Below are positions 6,746-13,148 of a stretch of DNA of 13,148 nt, one piece after another. The notes beneath the pieces were generated by a model. That model had not been told where the DNA came from. It searched no databases and worked only from the letters and a program-made list of their open reading frames with translations. The DNA is from an uncultured Collinsella sp. (GTDB lineage: Bacteria > Actinomycetota > Coriobacteriia > Coriobacteriales > Coriobacteriaceae). Positions within the stretch are counted from its first letter, which is position 1. Each line of letters opens with the position of its first letter. The position numbers and the translations under genes were made by a program. The stretch spans positions 1-13,148 of the forward strand of contig CAUFRO010000049.1 in the NCBI GenBank assembly GCA_959027945.1. Direction: 5' to 3'.

Positions 6746-7786
6746 ATGAGAAGCCGGCTTTCCATGGCATACGACGAATCGGGGCGCGCCGCGCGGTGTC
6801 GCGTCGTGACGGCGCTGCTCGCTGTTGCCCTCATCGTGCTCGTCGGGGCCAACCTGTGCATCGGGAGCGTGCTCGTGCCCGCAGACCACATCCCCGGCAT
6901 CCTTTCGGGCGGCGCGGCCAATTCCATGGAAAGCCAAGTCATCTGGGAGATTCGCCTGCCGCGCGTGCTTTCAGCCGTGCTTCTCGGCGGGGCACTTTCG
7001 CTCTCCGGGTTCCTGCTGCAGACGTTTTTCAACAACCCCATCGCCGACCCGTTCATCTTGGGCGTCTCCTCGGGCGCAAAGTTCGTCGTCGCGCTTACGA
7101 TGATTGTACTTCTGGGCGCGAACCAGGCCATGTCCTCCCCGGCCATGGTGGCCGCAGCGTTTCTGGGCTCGCTTATCACCATCAGCTTCGTGCTCCTCAT
7201 CGCACGGCGCATAAGTTCCATGGCCATGCTCATCGTGGCAGGCGTCATGGTGGGATACATCTGCTCAGCGGCGACGAACTTCCTCATCGCCTTCGCCGAC
7301 GACCAGTCCATCGTGAACCTGCACAACTGGTCTTTGGGTAGCTTCTCGGGTTCGAGCTGGGACGACGTCGCGGTCATCGCGGTCGTGGTGATCACCGTGA
7401 GCGCATGCGTATTCGCGATATCGAAGCCCCTTTCCGCCTTCCAGCTGGGAGAAGCCTACGCGAAAAGCGTCGGCGTGAACGTCGCACGCTTCCGCGTGGT
7501 GCTCGTCCTTCTAGCGAGCATGCTCTCCGCCTGCGTGACCGCTTTCGCTGGTCCGGTGTCGTTCGTAGGCATCGCAGTTCCGCATCTCGTGAAGTCGGCG
7601 CTGAAGTCGTCGAAGCCCATCCGCGTGATTCCTGCGTGCTTCTTGGGAGGCGCCATCTTCTGCGCGGGCTGCGATTTGATCGCGCGCACGCTGTTCTCTC
7701 CCGTCGAGCTTTCCATCAGCGCCGTCACCGCCATCTTCGGCGCGCCGGTGGTTATCGCGCTCATGTTGAAGAAACGAGTGAGGTAG
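6746..7786 (+). CDS. FecCD/BtuC-family ABC transporter permease
   Basis: This is the membrane subunit of an importer for cobalamin, haem or iron chelates. The 346-residue length and hydrophobic pattern (about nine or ten membrane segments) match the FecCD family. Diagnostic segments are IRLPRVLSAVLLGGALSLSGFLLQ (about 69-92), NNPIADPFILGVSSGA (96-111), NLHNWSLGSFSGSSW (191-205) and FAGPVSFVGIAVPHLVK (267-283). The last contains the helices that contact the ATPase. ATG 6746 follows the preceding TAG by four bases (cgcc); M7 (6764) is a possible alternative start. The stop codon is directly followed by the ATPase start. With only one permease gene, the transporter would use a homodimer. The family does not identify the substrate; the cobalamin riboswitch suggests a corrinoid, a precursor or a cobalt chelate. 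Confidence 0.92.
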   Translation: MRSRLSMAYDESGRAARCRVVTALLAVALIVLVGANLCIGSVLVPADHIPGILSGGAANSMESQVIWEIRLPRVLSAVLLGGALSLSGFLLQTFFNNPIADPFILGVSSGAKFVVALTMIVLLGANQAMSSPAMVAAAFLGSLITISFVLLIARRISSMAMLIVAGVMVGYICSAATNFLIAFADDQSIVNLHNWSLGSFSGSSWDDVAVIAVVVITVSACVFAISKPLSAFQLGEAYAKSVGVNVARFRVVLVLLASMLSACVTAFAGPVSFVGIAVPHLVKSALKSSKPIRVIPACFLGGAIFCAGCDLIARTLFSPVELSISAVTAIFGAPVVIALMLKKRVR

Positions 7787-9097
7787 ATGGGGGAATTCAT
7801 GCCGCGGCCCAAAACGCTCGGAGGGGGCATTCCATGCTTAGACAGTCCTGAGCTCGCGCGAAAGCGCCAGAAGGCACTTTCGGCTCGTGCGGGACTGCGC
7901 GCGGAACGCCTCCTCCGAGCGGAGTCGAACCTCGAAACCCCGGTCGAAACGCAGGCTGACGGAGCACCGCTTTTCCGCATAAGCGACCTGTCGGCGGGCT
8001 ACGACAAGAAGGTCGTAGTCGAAGGCGTCGATCTGGAGGTTCGCGCGGGCGACGTCGTGGCGCTCATCGGGCCGAACGGCTCGGGCAAGTCGACCATCTT
8101 GAAAACCATCACACGCCATCTGGCACCGCTTGCCGGCGCGGTCGAGCTCGACGGGCGGGAGATTTCCCGATGGAAGACGGCGGAGTTCGCAAGGAACCTT
8201 GCCGTTATGCTGACAGATCGCCCCCGGACCGAGCTCCTCACCTGCCGCGATATCGTAGAGGCAGGAAGGCATCCCTACACCGGGCGAATGGGCACACTCT
8301 TGCCCGACGACCATAGTCGGGTCGACGAGGCCATGAAAACCGCACATGTGGAAGAGCTCGCCGAGCGCGACTTCATGCAGATAAGCGACGGGCAACGCCA
8401 GCGCGTCATGCTCGCACGCGCCATCGCGCAGGATCCGCGTGTGCTCGTGCTCGACGAGCCCACATCGTATCTCGATATCCGCTACCAGATCGACCTGCTG
8501 CGAATACTTCGCCACCTTGCGAAATCGCAGAATGTGGCTGTCATCATGTCCATCCACGAACTCGAGCTCGCGCAGAAAAGCGCCGACAAGGTGATTTGCG
8601 TGAAGGACGGTCGGGTCTTCCGCGCCGGCGCACCCGAGGACATATTCACGCGCGAGACGATTGGCGAGCTCTACGGCCTTCAACATGGCACCTTCAACGA
8701 GCGCTTCGGCAGCGTGGAAATTGGGCGCCCGCACGGCGATGCGCACACGTTCGTCATCGCCGGCGCGGGTACGGGGTCGGCTGTGTTTCGCCAGCTCATC
8801 CGGCAGGGCAAGGCGTTCTACGCGGGCGTTCTGCACGAAGGGGACATCGACTGTGAGCTCGCGCGCGACCTGGCGGCGGAATGCGTGGCCGAGCGCGCCT
8901 TCGAGCCTATCGGGGATAAAACCATAGCCCACGCCAAAGAGCTCCTCGTCCACTGTGCGCGCCTTATCGTGTGCCCCGCCGCCTTCGGCACCATAAACGC
9001 CCGCAACGCAGAGCTCGTCGAGTTCGCACGCTCGCATGGTATCGAGGTCATGCGAGCGTGCGAAGGCGCATCGGAGGATTCCAATGGATACGCCTAG
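7787..9097 (+). CDS. ABC transporter ATPase (FecE/BtuD-like) with extra N- and C-terminal regions
   Basis: This is the energising subunit of the importer, 436 residues against about 255-270 for usual family members. A basic N-terminal extension (1-60) precedes the ATPase domain (about 62-308). Motifs are Walker A GPNGSGKST (95-103), the signature ISDGQRQR (199-206, D in place of the usual second G of LSGGQ), Walker B VLVLDEPTSYLD (219-230) and the H-loop SIHEL (His257). The usual Q-loop glutamine appears to be replaced in AVMLTDRP (139-146). After the ATPase, a separate alpha/beta-looking domain (about 314-425) starts DAHTFVIAGAGTGSAVFRQLI and includes YAGVLHEGDIDCELA and LIVCPAAFGTINARNAELVEFA; I do not recognise it. 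The start is either 7787, directly after the permease stop, or the in-frame ATG 7799 behind GGGGGAATTC. No convincing terminator follows. Confidence 0.9.
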   Translation: MGEFMPRPKTLGGGIPCLDSPELARKRQKALSARAGLRAERLLRAESNLETPVETQADGAPLFRISDLSAGYDKKVVVEGVDLEVRAGDVVALIGPNGSGKSTILKTITRHLAPLAGAVELDGREISRWKTAEFARNLAVMLTDRPRTELLTCRDIVEAGRHPYTGRMGTLLPDDHSRVDEAMKTAHVEELAERDFMQISDGQRQRVMLARAIAQDPRVLVLDEPTSYLDIRYQIDLLRILRHLAKSQNVAVIMSIHELELAQKSADKVICVKDGRVFRAGAPEDIFTRETIGELYGLQHGTFNERFGSVEIGRPHGDAHTFVIAGAGTGSAVFRQLIRQGKAFYAGVLHEGDIDCELARDLAAECVAERAFEPIGDKTIAHAKELLVHCARLIVCPAAFGTINARNAELVEFARSHGIEVMRACEGASEDSNGYA

Positions 9098-9134
9098 GCG
9101 CGGTCCAAGAAATCGTCCGCATCCCCATCTGACA

Positions 9135-9153
9135 CTATTTCACCGCAACTTAG
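9135..9153 (+). repeat. 19-bp repeat CTATTTCACCGCAACTTAG, left copy
   Basis: This 19-mer is found again, perfectly inverted, at 10813-10831, so the two copies flank the radical SAM gene. A third, imperfect copy of the core lies at 10868-10883 in the same orientation as this one. It sits in the AT-richer 188-base gap between the ABC operon and the radical SAM gene, near the visible change in base composition. Confidence 0.8.
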
Positions 9154-9247
9154 AAGGTGTCGGCGTATAACGCTTCACCCCAAATTAAATTGATTCGTTG
9201 AATAGGCACATTACAAATCTTTAGACTTCGTTTAATCCACAAGTGGG

Positions 9248-9278
9248 TATTATCACACATGAAGCACACGTGAAAGGA
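9248..9278 (+). promoter_or_regulatory. Likely -10 box and ribosome-binding site of the radical SAM gene
   Basis: TATTAT (9248-9253) is a good -10 element, but no clear -35 box lies 16-18 bases upstream, which would fit activated or repressed control. The palindrome CCACAAGTGG (9237-9246) overlaps the spacer. An imperfect tandem repeat CACACATGAAG / CACACGTGAAAG (9254-9276) follows. GAAAGGA (9272-9278) sits seven bases before ATG 9286 and decides the start. Confidence 0.45.
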
Positions 9279-9285
9279 TATACCC

Positions 9286-10719
9286 ATGTCGCTTACACAG
9301 TCAGCAGAGCGTGCAGCGCTTAACAAGCTCATCGATTATCTCGACGACAACCCGCAAGAAAACATCGACAAAATCATGGATCTCGTGAACAAGCTGGTCC
9401 CCAATCGCGTATTTCCTGTACAGCGAGAGGCATTCACCAATGTCATCAAGAGCCGCGGCAATTGGTATGACCTGATTATGCGTGTGTTCAGCCTTAATCC
9501 CCAGATGCGAACCAAGCTGCTTAAGACCCTCATTGTCGACGCCAACCTGCTTGCTTGGCCAGAGCAGGAAAAGAACCGCGAAAAGTACCAGTGCAACGTT
9601 CCGTGGGCCATCCTGCTCGATCCCACGAGCGCCTGCAACCTGCATTGCACGGGCTGCTGGGCCGCCGAGTACGGCTACAAGCAGAATCTCTCGTTCGAAG
9701 ACATCGACTCTATCGTTACGCAGGGCAAAGAGCTCGGTACGCATATCTACATCTATACCGGCGGCGAGCCGCTCGTCCGCAAGCACGACCTGATCAGAAT
9801 TTGCGAAAAACATCAGGACTGCGTGTTTCTCTGCTTTACCAACTCCACGCTGATCGACGAGGCCTTCTGCGACGACATGATTCGCGTAGGTAATTTTGTC
9901 CCCGCCATCAGCGCCGAGGGCAATGAGCACACAACCGACGCCCGCCGCGGCGAAGGTACCTACGCAAAGATCGAGCACGCCATGAAACTCCTGCGCGAGC
10001 GCGACTTGCCGTTTGGTATCTCCACCTGTTGGACCAGCGCCAATGCCGATACGGTTGCTACCGAGGAGAACATGGACTGGATGATCGGCGAGGGAGCACT
10101 CTTCTGCTGGTACTTCCACTTTATGCCGGTTGGCCGCAATGCAACCTCCGAGCTCATGCCCACGCCCGAGCAGCGCGAGCACATGTATCACTTTATCCGC
10201 GAAATGCGTGAGAAGAAGCCGCTGTTTACGCTCGACTTCCAAAACGACGGCGAGTTTGTAGGCGGATGTATCGCCGGCGGCCGCCGCTACCTGCACATCA
10301 ACGCCGCCGGAGACGTGGAGCCGTGCGTGTTCATCCACTACTCAAACGCCAACATCCACGATGTGAGCTTACTCGACGCGCTGCGCTCTCCCCTCTTTAT
10401 GAAGTACTACGAGAACATGCCGTTTAACGACAACTACCTCAAACCATGCCCCATGCTCGAGAATCCCGACGTGCTACCCAAACTGGTCGCCGAGAGTGGC
10501 GCAATGAGCACCGACCTAATCGAGAAGGAGTCACCCGAGCAGCTGCGCGAAAAGACCCAGGCTGCCGCCGAGGCATGGTCACCTGTCGCCGACCGCATCT
10601 GGAACGACTCCGACGATCCGTTATACGCCAAGCGTCACGAGGACAAGTCGCAGGGCATGGCCGATAGCGACATGCACAAGTTCGAAAAACAGGGCCGCAT
10701 ACTCAAATACGGCGATTAA
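9286..10719 (+). CDS. Radical SAM protein with putative auxiliary cluster cysteines, substrate unknown
   Basis: Radical SAM enzymes use a [4Fe-4S] cluster to cleave SAM and start radical chemistry. The 477-residue protein has an unusual N-terminal helical region (1-100) before the core. The core has strand VPWAILLDPTSACNLHCTGCW with the CxxxCxxC motif at Cys117, Cys121 and Cys124, followed by IYIYTGGEPLVR (GGEP at 159-162) and PAISAEGNEHTTDARRG. Late cysteines in VGGCIAGGRRYLHINAAGDVEPCVF (Cys328, Cys347) and KPCPM (Cys388) resemble a reduced SPASM/twitch region that could hold a second cluster. The C-terminal 75 residues are charged and helical. It is a single gene, convergent with a TetR gene, with no precursor peptide visible nearby. 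No function can be assigned. Codon and base use is less GC-rich than in the preceding operon. Confidence 0.9.
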   Translation: MSLTQSAERAALNKLIDYLDDNPQENIDKIMDLVNKLVPNRVFPVQREAFTNVIKSRGNWYDLIMRVFSLNPQMRTKLLKTLIVDANLLAWPEQEKNREKYQCNVPWAILLDPTSACNLHCTGCWAAEYGYKQNLSFEDIDSIVTQGKELGTHIYIYTGGEPLVRKHDLIRICEKHQDCVFLCFTNSTLIDEAFCDDMIRVGNFVPAISAEGNEHTTDARRGEGTYAKIEHAMKLLRERDLPFGISTCWTSANADTVATEENMDWMIGEGALFCWYFHFMPVGRNATSELMPTPEQREHMYHFIREMREKKPLFTLDFQNDGEFVGGCIAGGRRYLHINAAGDVEPCVFIHYSNANIHDVSLLDALRSPLFMKYYENMPFNDNYLKPCPMLENPDVLPKLVAESGAMSTDLIEKESPEQLREKTQAAAEAWSPVADRIWNDSDDPLYAKRHEDKSQGMADSDMHKFEKQGRILKYGD

Positions 10720-10752
10720 TGCTGCCCTACACGACAAACGCTCAGAAATGAA

Positions 10753-10791
10753 GCGGAGCAGTCTCGAGGCTCATCTTCGAGGCTGCTCCGC
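10753..10791 (+). terminator. Strong hairpin after the radical SAM gene, probable terminator
   Basis: GCGGAGCAG (10753-10761) pairs perfectly with CTGCTCCGC (10783-10791), and inside it CTCGA can pair with TCGAG. It lies 33 bases after the radical SAM stop in the gap between convergent genes. There is no strict T tract, only CTTACC and then a TTTT at 10808-10811, so it may act in both directions but is not a textbook terminator. Confidence 0.5.
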
Positions 10792-10812
10792 CTTACCATC
10801 AAAACAGTTTTA

Positions 10813-10893
10813 CTAAGTTGCGGTGAAATAGGGACCAGAACGGCCTTCCAATAACCAAAACAATCCCTATTCCACCGCAACTTCTATAAGTTG
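10813..10893. repeat. Long imperfect hairpin containing the 19-bp repeat, MITE- or REP-like
   Basis: AAGTTGCGGTGAAATAGGGA (10815-10834) is complementary to 10864-10883 in 19 of 20 positions, with a 29-base loop. The left arm includes the inverse of the 9135-9153 repeat. The right arm overlaps a second small perfect hairpin, CAACTT-CTAT-AAGTTG (10878-10893). No open reading frame lies inside. The unit may be a small non-coding mobile repeat or a structured intergenic element; genome-wide copy number would tell. Confidence 0.6.
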
Positions 10894-10907
10894 TTGAATT
10901 ATCGATG

Positions 10908-11519
10908 CTATTCGAAGCGAGATTCCAGACTCGACAGACCGTTGAGAGTCAGGTCGTTGGCGACCTCAGAGACACGCTCGATAGGAACCGAACCGTCAGA
11001 CAGCGCCCACGTGCGATAGATACCGATAATACCCGACAGCAAAAACGCCAGATAGTAATCGAACATCTCGTCCTTGAGACCTTGGGGCAGCAGATCGCGC
11101 TCGGCAATCTCGTGCTCGAGCGGCGCACGAAGACGAGCCATAAAATCATCGAGCGGAATGTTCTCGATCAGCTGACGATTGAGCACCAAGTTGTTGCACA
11201 GTGCCTCGTTAACGGTTTTAAAGAAGGTCGCCGCCGCGCCAAGAGCGCGCTCGTTGGTGTCACCGTCCATAGAAGCAAGCGTTTTCTCGACCGAGTCGAC
11301 AATCATCTCCACCACATCGACGGCAATGGCATCGAGCAGGCCGTCAACAGTACCAAAGTGAACGTAAAAGGTCTTGCGGTCGACATTGGCCTCGCGCGCG
11401 ATGGCACTCACCGTAATGTCTGCCAGCGGCTTTTCCATGAGCAGGCGCTCGAAAGCGGAAAGGATGGCATTACGGCTGCGAATGATGCGACGATCAAGAC
11501 GCGGTTTGCTGGTTGCCAT
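10908..11519 (-). CDS. TetR/AcrR-family transcriptional regulator
   Basis: This is a DNA-binding repressor-type protein of 203 residues when started at ATG 11519. GAAGGGA lies seven bases before that codon, whereas the upstream ATG at 11546 has no such site. The N-terminal domain shows the TetR pattern: RSRNAILSAFERLLMEKPLADITVSAIAREANVDRKTFYVHFGTVDGLLDAI (about 14-65), with the helix-turn-helix at roughly 34-54. The C-terminal part (70-203) is helical and variable, as expected for the ligand and dimer domain, and includes FDYYLAFLLSGIIGIYRTWA. It is convergent with the radical SAM gene and downstream of the divergently spaced flippase gene on the same strand. Its ligand and targets are unknown; autoregulation through the inverted repeat at 11563-11586 is possible. 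Confidence 0.93.
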   Translation of the reverse strand: MATSKPRLDRRIIRSRNAILSAFERLLMEKPLADITVSAIAREANVDRKTFYVHFGTVDGLLDAIAVDVVEMIVDSVEKTLASMDGDTNERALGAAATFFKTVNEALCNNLVLNRQLIENIPLDDFMARLRAPLEHEIAERDLLPQGLKDEMFDYYLAFLLSGIIGIYRTWALSDGSVPIERVSEVANDLTLNGLSSLESRFE

Positions 11520-11562
11520 GGGCGTGTCCCTTCGATATGCGAGCATTCATCAACAGATGAGA

Positions 11563-11586
11563 GATAATCTACGTAAGAGGATTATC
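11563..11586. promoter_or_regulatory. Candidate TetR operator (GATAATC-N10-GATTATC)
   Basis: A perfect 7-bp inverted repeat, GATAATC (11563-11569) and GATTATC (11580-11586), is separated by ten bases with TACGTA at the centre-left. It lies 44-67 bases before the TetR start, where a self-regulating TetR protein would be expected to bind. Size and symmetry fit TetR operators, but no second copy was found before the radical SAM gene. Confidence 0.4.
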
Positions 11587-11635
11587 CCCCATACAGCACA
11601 AATATGCCCCGCACCATGAAGAACGCACGACTGCC

Positions 11636-12943
11636 CTACTGCGACTTGGGATGCTTCTTCTTATTGAGTGCCGACGGAGATACGCGAATACCATCGCCTG
11701 TCTGGCGCACATAGGCTTTATGAGCCGGCTTAGCGGTCCCAGAAGCCTTCTGAGCGCGCTTCTTGGGATCAACGGTAACAGCATTCGTGGGGTGCGGCTT
11801 AGTGGGCGCAGAGGGCGTCTGAGGCGTGCGGCCGAGCTTGTGCATCACACGATCCCAACGCGCATGGATGCTCTCGTTGTGGGCGCTCTTAAGTCCCAGC
11901 AGGGGCGCAGCCAAAATGGTCGGCGCAATAAACGTAATGAGGCGCCACAGCAGATAGCCGGCGGTCGAAGCCGACCCAAAGAAATGACCCAAGAACAATG
12001 CAAAGCCGCCCTCAGCGCCACCAGTTCCACCGGGCAAGGGAACCGCAGAGCTCAGCAGCTGGACAAAGGCGCTCGCGGCCATGACCGAAAAAAAGTCGAC
12101 CTCGTGGTGGCCAAAGGCAAGCATCAGGAAATACGGAACCAGATAGAAAAACGCGAGTTGCAGCATGGTGATAAACACGGTGAGCAGCATGGAAGAAAAA
12201 TGTCCGGCCGAAAGCTTGAACTTCTCGGAGAAGGAGTAGATCTCGCCGTCGACAAACGTGCGCCATCCCTCGATCTTAGTGGCCGAGACACCTATGCGCT
12301 CCAGCCAATTGATGATGCAATGGGCGACGCGCGTGACGGTCTTAGGCATGAGCGCGACGGCGAAGATGCCAAGCAAGATGCAGCAGTGCCCACCAAAGCT
12401 AAAGACGCACAGCAGCGTCATGTCGCCATAGCGCTCGGCAAAAAACGGCATACGAGCAAGCAGTAGGATAGCGCCCCAGGCAACAAGGCCAAACTGGTAC
12501 ACGATAAAACGCGTGAATTGCGTGGCGCCGGCCTCGCCCACGTTTTGGCCGGCCTTGGTCAGGCGATAGATTTGAGCCGGGGTGGAGCCCATCATCATGG
12601 GCGTCAGGTTGCCAAAGAAGATGCCACTCGCCTCGACCGAGATCAGGTCGCGGATGCCGACGGGCGAATTGGGATCGAGCCAGACGGCGATCGCATAGGC
12701 CACAATGCCAAAGAACAGGTACATGAACATGCAAAGACACGCGACAACGAGCCATGGCGCCTGGACGCTCGACATAGCGGCCCAGAACTGCCCCATCTGC
12801 CCGGTTACCACCAGATAGACGATATAACCTACCAGCACGACGCCGATAAAGATGGCGCCGCGGCGTGCGCTCTTATTGTCATCTCCGCCCGAGGCCTCAA
12901 CCTCGACCTGGGGCTTAGACGTATGCTGAGAGGACTCCGTCAT
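11636..12943 (-). CDS. YbhN/UPF0104-type flippase-like integral membrane protein
   Basis: The protein belongs to the family related to the membrane domain of lysylphosphatidylglycerol synthase (MprF) and AglD-like proteins, which are thought to move or assist lipid-linked molecules. ATG 12943 (435 residues) is preceded by AGAAGGAG; the in-frame ATG at 13009 has no such site. After a hydrophilic N-terminus (1-28) there are about eight hydrophobic segments between residues 29 and 350. Family motifs are ISVEASGIFFGNLTPMMMGSTPAQIYRL (101-128) and SSAVPLPGGTGGAEGGFALF (298-317). The last 80 residues are hydrophilic, rich in Lys, Pro and Thr, and strongly basic. There is no lysyltransferase domain, so it is not a complete MprF. 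It lies between tRNA-Glu and TetR on the same strand; the 116-base gap to TetR suggests separate transcription units. Confidence 0.9.
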   Translation of the reverse strand: MTESSQHTSKPQVEVEASGGDDNKSARRGAIFIGVVLVGYIVYLVVTGQMGQFWAAMSSVQAPWLVVACLCMFMYLFFGIVAYAIAVWLDPNSPVGIRDLISVEASGIFFGNLTPMMMGSTPAQIYRLTKAGQNVGEAGATQFTRFIVYQFGLVAWGAILLLARMPFFAERYGDMTLLCVFSFGGHCCILLGIFAVALMPKTVTRVAHCIINWLERIGVSATKIEGWRTFVDGEIYSFSEKFKLSAGHFSSMLLTVFITMLQLAFFYLVPYFLMLAFGHHEVDFFSVMAASAFVQLLSSAVPLPGGTGGAEGGFALFLGHFFGSASTAGYLLWRLITFIAPTILAAPLLGLKSAHNESIHARWDRVMHKLGRTPQTPSAPTKPHPTNAVTVDPKKRAQKASGTAKPAHKAYVRQTGDGIRVSPSALNKKKHPKSQ

Positions 12944-12976
12944 GAGACTCCTTCTAACAGTCAAAATATCTTGGAT

Positions 12977-12982
12977 ATTGTA
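12977..12982 (-). promoter_or_regulatory. Possible -10 box of the flippase-like gene
   Basis: TACAAT reads on the minus strand at 12982-12977, 34 bases before ATG 12943. The -35 region is weak: GTTCTG at 17-base spacing, or TTGCGT at 21. The site lies between the tRNA terminator and the gene, where a promoter is needed. Confidence 0.35.
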
Positions 12983-13051
12983 CCCGTAAGGGCCATAGGC
13001 AGAACGCAAAGCTCTGGTTCAAACGGGAATTGCAGACGGTTGTTTGAAAAT

Positions 13052-13083
13052 AAAAAAACCCGGCCTTCCATAGGAAGTCCGGG
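13052..13083 (-). terminator. Intrinsic terminator downstream of tRNA-Glu
   Basis: On the minus strand CCCGGaCTTCC-TAT-GGAAGgCCGGG (13083-13059) forms an 11-position stem with one mismatch, followed by seven Ts (13058-13052, after one T of the reading T-run is counted). It lies just after the tRNA and insulates it from the flippase-like gene. Confidence 0.9.
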
Positions 13084-13094
13084 TATCAGATGCG

Positions 13095-13148
13095 TGGTAG
13101 CCCGTACCAGATTCGAACTGGTGATCTCCGCCTTGAGAGGGCGGCGTC
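13095..13148 (-). tRNA. tRNA-Glu (anticodon CTC), 3' part only
   Basis: Read on the minus strand, the anticodon arm is CCGCC-CTCTCAA-GGCGG, giving anticodon CTC for glutamate. The T arm is ACCAG-TTCGAAT-CTGGT, then the acceptor strand ACGGGCT, discriminator A and an encoded CCA (13097-13095). The 5' acceptor strand and D arm are beyond the right edge. Confidence 0.93.

Noticed and set aside
9098..9120. GCGG...CCGC as a terminator for the ABC operon
   Set aside because: The stem is only four pairs with a 13-base loop and no T tract.
9301..10338. Minus-strand open frame of 345 codons opposite the radical SAM gene
   Set aside because: The opposite strand encodes clear radical SAM motifs; this frame shows none and lacks a ribosome-binding site.
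11636..12943. Annotation as MprF (lysylphosphatidylglycerol synthase)
   Set aside because: Only the membrane flippase-like part is present; the cytoplasmic aminoacyl-transferase domain is missing.
1..13148. CRISPR array, transposase, integrase or rRNA
   Set aside because: No regularly spaced repeats, no matching protein motifs and no rRNA-like stretches were seen on either strand.

Overview
The window is GC-rich DNA from what looks like an anaerobic member of the Coriobacteriia (Collinsella-like). That is an inference from the gene content and the style of the encoded proteins, not a computed placement. It divides into two blocks that differ visibly in base and codon use.

Block 1 (about 1-9100, very GC-rich) is a divergent cobalamin (vitamin B12) locus. 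On the minus strand an anaerobic corrin-ring operon runs leftward: cbiF (3101-2310), cbiD (2308-1124), a drastically shortened cbiL (1131-898) and cbiG (897 to beyond the left edge). The genes abut or overlap, so they are probably translationally coupled. The cbiL frame keeps its start, C-terminus and stop but lacks nearly all of the methyltransferase domain.

On the plus strand a near-consensus promoter (3233-3261) leads into a cobalamin riboswitch (about 3271-3437) and a highly structured leader. After it come a CbiK-type cobaltochelatase carrying both a twin-arginine motif and a lipobox (3560-4486), a small lipoprotein (4632-5165), a lipoprotein in which a related beta-rich domain is fused to an ABC substrate-binding protein (5170-6741), a FecCD/BtuC-type permease (6746-7786) and an ATPase with extra domains at both ends (7787-9097). 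The last four genes are separated by 0-4 bases. I read this as a B12-regulated, cell-surface tetrapyrrole or cobalt handling and uptake system: the lipoproteins bind or process the ligand outside the membrane and the ABC transporter imports it. The substrate cannot be told from sequence.

Block 2 (about 9100-13148, less GC-rich) looks like ordinary chromosome. It holds a radical SAM protein with auxiliary cysteines (9286-10719), a convergent TetR-family regulator (11519-10908) with a candidate operator in front of it, a YbhN/UPF0104-type flippase-like membrane protein with a basic tail (12943-11636), and at the right edge the 3' part of a tRNA-Glu(CTC) with a textbook terminator. A 19-base inverted repeat flanks the radical SAM gene; its downstream copy is one arm of a long hairpin between the convergent genes.

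No CRISPR array, rRNA, transposase or integrase is visible.
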